NCBI GenBank assembly: GCA_029222685.1
Contig: JARHVB010000032.1
Coordinates: 1-63,090 of the forward strand
DNA: 63,090 bases
Source: Terripilifer ovatus
Lineage (GTDB): Bacteria > Pseudomonadota > Alphaproteobacteria > Rhizobiales > Beijerinckiaceae
Direction: 5' to 3'
The position numbers were made by a program, and so were the translations under genes. Positions 57,533 through 63,090 of this stretch are shown piece after piece. A model generated the notes under the pieces. That model had not been told where the DNA came from, searched no databases, and was given only the letters and a program-made list of their open reading frames with translations. Numbering within the stretch: position 1 is the stretch's first letter; the number at the start of each line of letters is the position of its first letter.

Positions 57533-57763
57533 GTGCGGCGTGTTCCTCGTCCTTGCCTTGAAGAGCCGGGCGATCGGCTCTTCGTCAAATACGCCAGATT
57601 GGCCTTGAGCGCACGGGAGTGTCACCAGTCAACAATTCCGCTCTGCCTGTTTCTGGCCTATGCCGGCATCGGGATCATCATCGCGCCCTGCAGGGATGGC
57701 GGTCGTAATCGGCCGCCCTTGATCAAAAGTACGCGATTGGTCGTCGTTGCCGACATCGCCTTT

Positions 57764-57803
57764 AATATTTCAGTTCGCTGAAATATTCCGTTTCCTGAAA
57801 TAT
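57764..57803. promoter_or_regulatory. AATATTTCAG/CTGAAATATT hairpin with TTCG loop plus repeated half site
   Basis: AATATTTCAG (57764-57773) and CTGAAATATT (57778-57787) are perfect 10-bp arms around TTCG, giving a very stable RNA tetraloop if transcribed. CTGAAATAT recurs at 57795-57803, 17 bp further on. The pattern suits either an operator for the GNAT gene or an RNA structure. Confidence 0.5.
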
Positions 57804-57834
57804 CGCGAGGGCAAACGAGGCATGCCAATTGGCA

Positions 57835-57861
57835 AAGGGCGGGGCTAAGGCCCCCGCCCTT
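57835..57861 (-). terminator. Terminator of the DUF1330 gene
   Basis: On the minus strand, AAGGGCGGGG (57861-57852) and CCCCGCCCTT (57844-57835) form a 10-bp GC stem with a 7-nt loop, 22 bp after the stop codon. Only three T follow, so strength is uncertain. Confidence 0.65.
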
Positions 57862-57883
57862 CGTCACGATCTCATGCAAAGAA

Positions 57884-58174
57884 TCAGACGCCTTCGACGA
57901 TGCGCAGGTCGCGCACGCAGCCGCCCGAAAGCGCCTTCAGCGCCGCCTGGTAGCCCGGGCTGTCATGGGCCTTTTCAGCCGCTTCGACGCTGGGAAACTC
58001 AATAATGACGGTGCGCTGCAGGACTCCGGCTTCATAAGCCTTGACTGCGGAGCCGCGCGCCAGAAACTTGCCGCCGCCCGCCTCGATGGCCGGACCGGCG
58101 AGCTTCGCATAGGCGGCAAGCTTGTCGGTGTCGGAAACGGAATGATAGGCGCTGATCCAGTAGGCCTTGGCCAT
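57884..58174 (-). CDS. DUF1330 family protein
   Basis: The 96-aa cytoplasmic protein starts MAKAYWISAYHSVSDTDKLA (ATG 58174, GGGGAGAG upstream). It has the ferredoxin-like DUF1330 pattern: a central GGGKFLARG, RTVIIEFPSVEAAEKAHDSP and a YQAALKAL helix. DUF1330 resembles dimeric alpha/beta barrel proteins such as EthD, but no reaction is established. It appears monocistronic with its own terminator. Confidence 0.9.
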   Translation of the reverse strand: MAKAYWISAYHSVSDTDKLAAYAKLAGPAIEAGGGKFLARGSAVKAYEAGVLQRTVIIEFPSVEAAEKAHDSPGYQAALKALSGGCVRDLRIVEGV

Positions 58175-58413
58175 TGTTCTCTCCCCGCGGGATGGTTGTT
58201 GAAAGCCGATAAAATGGATCGGCAAAATGGCAGGACAGACGATTGAGGGCAAGAGGGACGTAATGGCCGGCCGCGGTTATTTCCGCCCTTGAATTCCCAT
58301 GATCTTGCCACCATCTTGCCGCGCGGCGGCGGGATGGCTATTGCCTGTCGCACGAATTGCTGGGGCAACCCTAGCCAGGGACAAGATTAGGCCATTTATC
58401 AGGGGGAGCGCAT

Positions 58414-59178
58414 ATGACACTCGTCGAGACACGCGGTCTCGTGAAACGATTTGGTTCGTTCACGGCCGTAAACGATGTGTCGTTTTCGGTGCAACGCGGG
58501 GAGGTCGTCGGTTTTCTGGGGCCCAACGGCGCCGGCAAATCGACCACAATGAAGATCATTGCCGGATTTCTGGAACCGTCGTCGGGGGAAGCATTCGTTG
58601 CCGGGCACAACAGCCGCACCGATGCGCTGGCCGCCCGCAAGCGGCTCGGCTATCTGCCCGAGGGCGCGCCGGCCTATCCCGACATGACGGTGGGAGATTT
58701 TCTTGAATTCATCGCCGCCATGCGCGGGCTCGATGCCACCGCGGCGCGAAGACGGCTCGGCATTCTCGTCGAGCGCATCGATCTCGCCGAGGTCTGGAAC
58801 CGCCGCATCGAGGCCCTGTCGAAAGGCTTCAAGCGCCGTGTCGGCATCGCCCAGGCGCTGGTGCATGACCCCGACGTGCTGATCCTCGACGAGCCGACCG
58901 ATGGCCTCGACCCCAACCAGAAGCACGAAATGCGCGAACTCATCCGCGAACTCGCGCCCGAAAAGGCGATCGTGGTCTCGACGCATATTCTCGAAGAAGT
59001 CGAGGCGATCTGCACGCGGGCGCTGATCATCGCGCGCGGCCAGATTCTCGCCGACGGCACGCCGGCCGATCTGCTCGCCAAGGCGCCGGCATCCGACCCG
59101 GAGCGCCAGCGCCTGGTCAAGACGACGCCGCTGGAAGATGCCTTCCGCCATATCACGCTCGAACAGGCAGGAGCCTGA
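58414..59178 (+). CDS. ABC transporter ATPase of a GldA/CcmA-like export system
   Basis: The 254-aa ATPase has Walker A GPNGAGKST (residues 36-44), signature LSKGFKRRVGIAQALVHDP, Walker B VLILDEPTDGLDPNQ and the switch His (STHILEE). It follows a strong GGGGGAG site. It drives the permease at 59184. The four-gene set resembles gldA-gldF-gldG of Bacteroidetes gliding machinery and similar uncharacterised operons of Proteobacteria. The substrate is unknown. Confidence 0.92.
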   Translation: MTLVETRGLVKRFGSFTAVNDVSFSVQRGEVVGFLGPNGAGKSTTMKIIAGFLEPSSGEAFVAGHNSRTDALAARKRLGYLPEGAPAYPDMTVGDFLEFIAAMRGLDATAARRRLGILVERIDLAEVWNRRIEALSKGFKRRVGIAQALVHDPDVLILDEPTDGLDPNQKHEMRELIRELAPEKAIVVSTHILEEVEAICTRALIIARGQILADGTPADLLAKAPASDPERQRLVKTTPLEDAFRHITLEQAGA

Positions 59179-59183
59179 GCGCA

Positions 59184-59918
59184 ATGAAGACTGTTTACCT
59201 GGTTTTTCGCCGCGAGTTCGCCGGTTATTTCGCCACCCCCATCGCCGCCGTCTTCCTCATCGTGTTTTTGGGCATGGCAACGGGCCTCACGTTTTTCGTC
59301 GCCAGTTTCTTCGACCGGGCGCAGGCGGATATGTCGGCCTTCTTCCTCTGGCATCCCTGGCTTTATCTGGTGCTGATGCCCGCCATCGGCATGCGGCTCT
59401 GGGCGGAAGAGCGCCGGTCCGGCACCATCGAACTGCTGATGACACTTCCGGTGCAGCCGTGGCAGCTCGTGCTCGGCAAATGGCTCGCCGCGTGGGTTTT
59501 CGCCGGCCTCGCCCTGCTGCTGACCATGCCGCTGTGGGCGACGGTAAACTATCTCGGCTCTCCCGATAACGGCGTCATCGTCGCTTCCTATCTGGGCTCA
59601 TGGCTGATGGCGGGCGCCTTCCTGGCGATCTCGGCCGCGGTCTCGGCGCTGACCAAGAACCAGGTACTGGCCTTCATCGGCGCGGTTGTCGTCGGTTTCC
59701 TGTTCGTCATGGCCGGCTTCGATCTGGTGCTTTCGGCGGTCAAGCCGTGGGCGCCGCAGATCATCGTCCAGGCGATCTCGTCGATGTCCTTCATCGGACA
59801 TTTCCAGCGCATCACCGACGGCGTGCTCGAAGTGCCCGCGCTGATCTTCTTCATTTCGCTGATCGCGTTCGCGCTTTGGCTCAATGTGCGCATCCTCGAA
59901 GTCAAGAAAGCCGCGTGA
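59184..59918 (+). CDS. ABC transporter permease (GldF/ABC-2 type)
   Basis: The 244-aa protein has six hydrophobic helices: FRREFAGYFATPIAAVFLIV at the N-terminus, the GldF-like WHPWLYLVLMPAIGMRLWAE and EERRSGTIELLMTLPV motif, and a C-terminal ISLIAFALWLNVRILEVKK. The EERRSGTIE box is the hallmark of this ABC-2 subfamily. It follows the ATPase gene by 5 bp and precedes the GldG-like gene by 7 bp. Confidence 0.92.
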   Translation: MKTVYLVFRREFAGYFATPIAAVFLIVFLGMATGLTFFVASFFDRAQADMSAFFLWHPWLYLVLMPAIGMRLWAEERRSGTIELLMTLPVQPWQLVLGKWLAAWVFAGLALLLTMPLWATVNYLGSPDNGVIVASYLGSWLMAGAFLAISAAVSALTKNQVLAFIGAVVVGFLFVMAGFDLVLSAVKPWAPQIIVQAISSMSFIGHFQRITDGVLEVPALIFFISLIAFALWLNVRILEVKKAA

Positions 59919-59925
59919 GGACACC

Positions 59926-61788
59926 ATGAACCAGAAATCCTTCCACACCGGCCGTCTTGCCGTCCTTGCCGCTATCTTCGCGGCGATCATCTTCGGCTGC
60001 GTCAATATCGCCAGTTCGGAACTGTTCCGCAGCGCCCGCATCGACCTGACGCAGCAGCATCTGTTCTCGCTGTCGCAGGGCACACGGACGATGATCGCCG
60101 ATCTCAACGAGCCGATCCGCTTCCGCTTCTTCATGTCGTCGGGCCTGACCAAGGAAGCGCCGCAACTGGCGGCCTTCGCCGGGCGCGTGCGCTCCATGCT
60201 CGACGCCTATGTGGCCGGCTCCAAGGGCAAGATCGTTCTCGAGACCATCGACGCCAAGCCCTATTCGGAGGACGAAGACCGCGCCGTCGCCTTCGGCATC
60301 AGCCCGATCCGCTCGTCGACCGGCGACAGGCTGTTCTTCGGACTGGCGGCGACCAATTCGACCGACGGCAAGTCGGTCATCGGATCGTTTTCGCCTGAGC
60401 GCGAGGCCTTTCTCGAATACGACCTGACGCGCCTCGTCGCCGAACTCGGCAAGCGCGGCAAGCCGGTCGTCGCCGTGCTCGACGGACTCGGCATGAACGG
60501 CAATCCGCAACTCGGCCTGCGCGAAGCGCAGGTGCTGACGCAGATGAAGCAGTTCTTCGATGTCAAGCCGCTGGAAGGCGAAGTCCAGGAATTGCCCGAC
60601 AACACCCGCGTCGTCATGGTGGTGCATCCGCAGAACCTGACCGACAAGACGCTCTACACGCTCGACCAATGGGCGGTCGGCGGCGGCGCCATGCTGGTGT
60701 TCGTCGACCCGAACGCCGAAAACCAGATCGGCCCGCGCGGCCAGCCGCCGGCCGATACATCGTCGGATATGCCGAAGCTGTTCAAGGCCTGGGGCGTCGT
60801 CTACGATCCCAAGAAGGCGGTCGCAGATCCGACCTACGCCTTGCAGACCGAGCGCAACATCGATGGCCGGCCGGTCACCATGCTCAACCTGCCCTGGCTG
60901 GCGCTACGCAACGAAGCCTTGAAAAAGGACGATGCCATCCTGGCGCAGTTGGCGGCGATCGTCATCACCACCTCCGGTTCGTTCGAGACCAACAAGGACG
61001 GCATGAGCATCCGACCGCTGATGGTCGGCTCCGCTGACGCAGGCACCCTGCCGGCGGCGGAGGTGAAGGAGCGCACGGCGGACATGCGCAAGCTCGCGAC
61101 CCAGATCGAAAAGGGCAAGGCGCCGCCGGTTATCGCCGGCCGCCTCACCGGCACCCTGGAAAGCGCCTTCACGGCAAAGCCCGAAGGCTCGACCCGCAAG
61201 GAAGAGCATATCGCCAAGGCGACCAAGCCCGCCAACGTCATTCTCGTCGGCGACGCCGACATGGTGATGGACCGCAACTGGGTGCAGCGGCGCAATCTGC
61301 TCGGCACTGAAGTGGCCCAGGCTTTCGCCAACAACGGCGACTTCGTCGTCAATGCCATCGAGCAGATGGCAGGCGGCGTGGCGCTGGCCGATCTGCGCGG
61401 GCGCGGCGTCTCCTGGCGGCCGTTCGAACGGATCCAGACGATGGAAGCGGAAGCCAATGCGCGCTACAGCTCCAAGGAGCAGCAATTGCAGGCGCGCATG
61501 AAGGACGCTGAGCAGAAGCTGCAGGATCTTGGACGAGGCGGCAAGGAAGGCTCGAACGAAGTGCTGACGCCGCAGCAGATCGAGACCATCGAGAAGTTCA
61601 AGACCGAACTGCTGGCGACGCGCGAGGAATTGCGCGCCACGCAGTTCGCCCTGCGCAACGATGTCGACACCCTGAAGTCGAGGTTGACGGCGCTCAACGT
61701 GGCCGGCATTCCGATCGTCGCCGGCCTGATCGCCCTGTTCTTTGCCATGCGGCGTACGCGGCGCGATCCGCCCAGCACGAAAGCCTGA
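59926..61788 (+). CDS. GldG-like ABC-associated extracytoplasmic protein
   Basis: The 620-aa protein has one helix at each end (residues 12-28 and about 595-613), so its bulk is periplasmic. It contains FRSARIDLTQQHLFSLSQGT and the GldG/IFT52-like domain (LTLAEIGKRGKPVVAVLDG-like segment, VVMVVHPQNLTDKTLYTLDQ, GGGAMLVFVDPNAEN). A coiled coil precedes the last helix (about residues 505-575). GAGGA precedes ATG 59926. In Bacteroidetes GldG pairs with GldA/F; its role here is unknown. Confidence 0.9.
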   Translation: MNQKSFHTGRLAVLAAIFAAIIFGCVNIASSELFRSARIDLTQQHLFSLSQGTRTMIADLNEPIRFRFFMSSGLTKEAPQLAAFAGRVRSMLDAYVAGSKGKIVLETIDAKPYSEDEDRAVAFGISPIRSSTGDRLFFGLAATNSTDGKSVIGSFSPEREAFLEYDLTRLVAELGKRGKPVVAVLDGLGMNGNPQLGLREAQVLTQMKQFFDVKPLEGEVQELPDNTRVVMVVHPQNLTDKTLYTLDQWAVGGGAMLVFVDPNAENQIGPRGQPPADTSSDMPKLFKAWGVVYDPKKAVADPTYALQTERNIDGRPVTMLNLPWLALRNEALKKDDAILAQLAAIVITTSGSFETNKDGMSIRPLMVGSADAGTLPAAEVKERTADMRKLATQIEKGKAPPVIAGRLTGTLESAFTAKPEGSTRKEEHIAKATKPANVILVGDADMVMDRNWVQRRNLLGTEVAQAFANNGDFVVNAIEQMAGGVALADLRGRGVSWRPFERIQTMEAEANARYSSKEQQLQARMKDAEQKLQDLGRGGKEGSNEVLTPQQIETIEKFKTELLATREELRATQFALRNDVDTLKSRLTALNVAGIPIVAGLIALFFAMRRTRRDPPSTKA

Positions 61789-61798
61789 GGACAAAAAC

Positions 61799-62812
61799 AT
61801 GAACGTCAAATCAGTCACAATCCTCGGCGTCGTCGCTGCGCTCGCAGTTGCGGGCACGTGGGCGGTCCTGCAGTCATCGCCGCAAGGCATCGCTGCCGAC
61901 AAGCGCGGCCAGACCGTGTTTCCCGGCCTGATCAGCAAAGCCAACGACGTGACCGCCATCGCCATCCGCGACAACGATACGACGTTCACCGTCGAGCGGC
62001 GCGACAACGGCTTCTTCGACAAGGCGTCGGGCTATCCCACCAAGCCCCAGGCATTCCGCGATCTCGTCGCTGGCGCTATCGGCCTCGCCTACGAAGAGGG
62101 CAAGACCGCCGATCCGACGCGCTACGGCGATCTCGGCCTTGCCCCGCCGGGCAATGCGGAAAAGAGCGGCCGGCAGGTGACATTCACCAACGCCAAGGGC
62201 GACGTGCTGGCGGACATCATTGTCGGCAACCGCGACAACACGGTCGGCGGCGCGCGCGGCGGCACGTTCGTGCGCTTCCCCAAGGAGCCGCAGACCTGGC
62301 TGGTGCGCGGCGAGATGCGCGTGCCGGTGCCGCACACCGCATGGTTCGAGATCAACCTGGTCAATCTCAACAAGGACGCGCTGGCCAAGCTGGAACTGAG
62401 CGGCGGCGGGCTCGACGACGTGACCATGGTCTCGGAAAAGAAGGGTGCCGACCTCACCCTGCAATCGCCGCCGGAAGGCCGTACCCCCGACAGCGGCAAG
62501 GTGATGCGCCTGTCGTTCATGGTCGATCCGCTGAGCTTCCAGGACGTGCGCAAACCGTCTGCCGAACCCAAGCCCGACGCGCGCAAGCTGATCGCCACCG
62601 GCCAGAACGGCATCAAGATCACGGTGACGAGCGTCGGCGAACTGGCTGACGGCTGGGTTCGCATCGGGGTCGAATCCACCAGCGACGACTCGAAGAAACA
62701 GGCCGATGAGTTGAAGCCGAAGGTCGATGGCTTCGAATTCAAGCTATCGAAGAACGATTCCGACATGCTCGCCTGGGGCATGAAGGACTTTACGCAGGAA
62801 CCGAAGAGCTGA
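61799..62812 (+). CDS. DUF4340 domain-containing secreted/anchored protein
   Basis: The 337-aa protein has an N-terminal anchor (VTILGVVAALAVAGTWAVLQ) and a DUF4340 region repeated in its body: DVTAIAIRDNDTTFTVERRD, GFFDKASGYPTKPQAFRDLV and WFEINLVNLNKDALAKLELS. DUF4340 genes are often last in GldG-type ABC operons. It follows the GldG-like gene by 10 bp and is probably periplasmic. No catalytic residues are evident. Confidence 0.9.
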   Translation: MNVKSVTILGVVAALAVAGTWAVLQSSPQGIAADKRGQTVFPGLISKANDVTAIAIRDNDTTFTVERRDNGFFDKASGYPTKPQAFRDLVAGAIGLAYEEGKTADPTRYGDLGLAPPGNAEKSGRQVTFTNAKGDVLADIIVGNRDNTVGGARGGTFVRFPKEPQTWLVRGEMRVPVPHTAWFEINLVNLNKDALAKLELSGGGLDDVTMVSEKKGADLTLQSPPEGRTPDSGKVMRLSFMVDPLSFQDVRKPSAEPKPDARKLIATGQNGIKITVTSVGELADGWVRIGVESTSDDSKKQADELKPKVDGFEFKLSKNDSDMLAWGMKDFTQEPKS

Positions 62813-62853
62813 GGCGGCTATAGCCTGCGGCAATGATCCCAGAAGCCCTCATC

Positions 62854-62991
62854 CTGAGGAGCCTGCGCAGCAGGCGTCTCGAAGGACGGGGGCGCTGGGC
62901 CGCACTCTAGCAACTGCGTCATGCCCGCGCTTGTCGAAAGGCTGCGGTGTATCGCCCCCGTCCTTCGAGACGGCGCTGCGCGCCTCCTCAG
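62854..62991. repeat. Dispersed palindromic repeat (CTGAGGAG...GTCTCGAAGGACG type)
   Basis: The ends CTGAGGAG (62854-62861) and CTCCTCAG (62984-62991) are inverted. Inside them, a 19-bp perfect inverted pair covers 62876-62894 and 62953-62971 (GTCTCGAAGGACGGGGGCG and its complement). This is the familiar intergenic repeat type of Bradyrhizobium-like genomes, with arms in opposite orientation that form a long hairpin. Confidence 0.85.
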
Positions 62992-63067
62992 ATACTATGG
63001 GACGGTAGGTGGCCAGGAGGTAGGATTGGATTTGCAAAAACGATCCAACCTCGAAAGGACCTCGGCG

Positions 63068-63090
63068 ATGAGCTTTGATCACACTGACAC
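63068..63090 (+). CDS. Start of an unidentified gene cut by the window edge
   Basis: ATG at 63068 follows GAAAGGA at 63052-63058, a good ribosome site with 9-base spacing. Seven codons (MSFDHTD) are in view. A small inverted repeat (TTGGAT and ATCCAA) precedes it. The product cannot be named. Confidence 0.4.

Larger units (their letters stand above)
57533..57883. other. 350-bp region with AT-rich hairpin repeats between GNAT and DUF1330 genes
   Basis: There is no supported gene. The region holds a perfect UUCG-type hairpin (57764-57787), a second CTGAAATAT half copy (57795-57803) and the terminator of the DUF1330 gene (57835-57861). The leftward GNAT promoter should lie here. Confidence 0.7.

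Overview
This window is GC-rich DNA from the chromosome of an alphaproteobacterium, most likely of the order Hyphomicrobiales (Rhizobiales). The evidence is a tRNA-His with the alphaproteobacterial G1-U72/A73 acceptor end, paired phasin genes, a PdhS/PleC/DivJ-like cell-cycle kinase behind a perfect CtrA-type site, a Tad pilus locus with cpaD, an E. coli-like yejABEF importer, and dispersed palindromic repeats of the kind common in rhizobial genomes. I cannot name the genus. Nearly all genes look like ordinary resident chromosome. The only clear mobile DNA is an IS5-like element cut by the left edge.

Layout. 1-240: IS element. 496-572: tRNA-His. 690-1787: two phasins, with an inverted pair of TGC-N3-GCA sites upstream. 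2131-8395: a 1151-aa PAS histidine kinase, an L,D-transpeptidase and an MFS transporter. 8511-9803: purD. 9814-21546: Tad pilus locus. A leftward set (a free secretin N-domain protein, TadE, TadG-like) diverges from a rightward cpaA-cpaB-cpaC-cpaD-cpaE-cpaF-tadB-tadC run, closed by a convergent tadD lipoprotein. No Flp pilin gene is visible. 21694-24443: M17 aminopeptidase, small MarR-type regulator and NlpC/P60 hydrolase. 24440-29515: a purine nucleoside phosphorylase-like protein that has lost most catalytic residues, an 80-bp array of 8-bp repeats, a DUF1194 von Willebrand A protein, gamma-glutamyltransferase and phosphopentomutase. 29539-35381: YejABEF peptide importer. 35534-45573: cytochrome c, kdsB, maiA, ynfA, ETF-ubiquinone oxidoreductase, a TctC/VOC pair, pyruvate phosphate dikinase, a DUF308 membrane protein and an unknown protein. 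45701-48528: dxs and an EamA exporter.

48713-57078 reads as an aromatic acid module. It holds feruloyl-CoA synthase, an SDR dehydrogenase and a branched-chain-type substrate-binding protein (rightward), then livF, a LivM-LivG fusion and livH (leftward), and a MarR regulator. The promoter of feruloyl-CoA synthase and the livH/marR divergent region share the word ATTGTTATAT within AT-rich palindromes, which suggests one regulon. 57101-58174 has a GNAT enzyme and a DUF1330 protein. 58414-62812 is a four-gene ABC/GldG/DUF4340 operon of unknown substrate. The right end carries a palindromic repeat and the first codons of another gene.

The most interesting items are the catalytically degenerate PNP-like protein, the 8-bp repeat array ahead of the DUF1194-ggt operon, the Gld-like ABC/DUF4340 operon, the CtrA site before the giant kinase, and the shared MarR operator candidates. 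Starts were chosen by eye from Shine-Dalgarno spacing and family N-termini. All family assignments come from recognition of motifs, not from searches.
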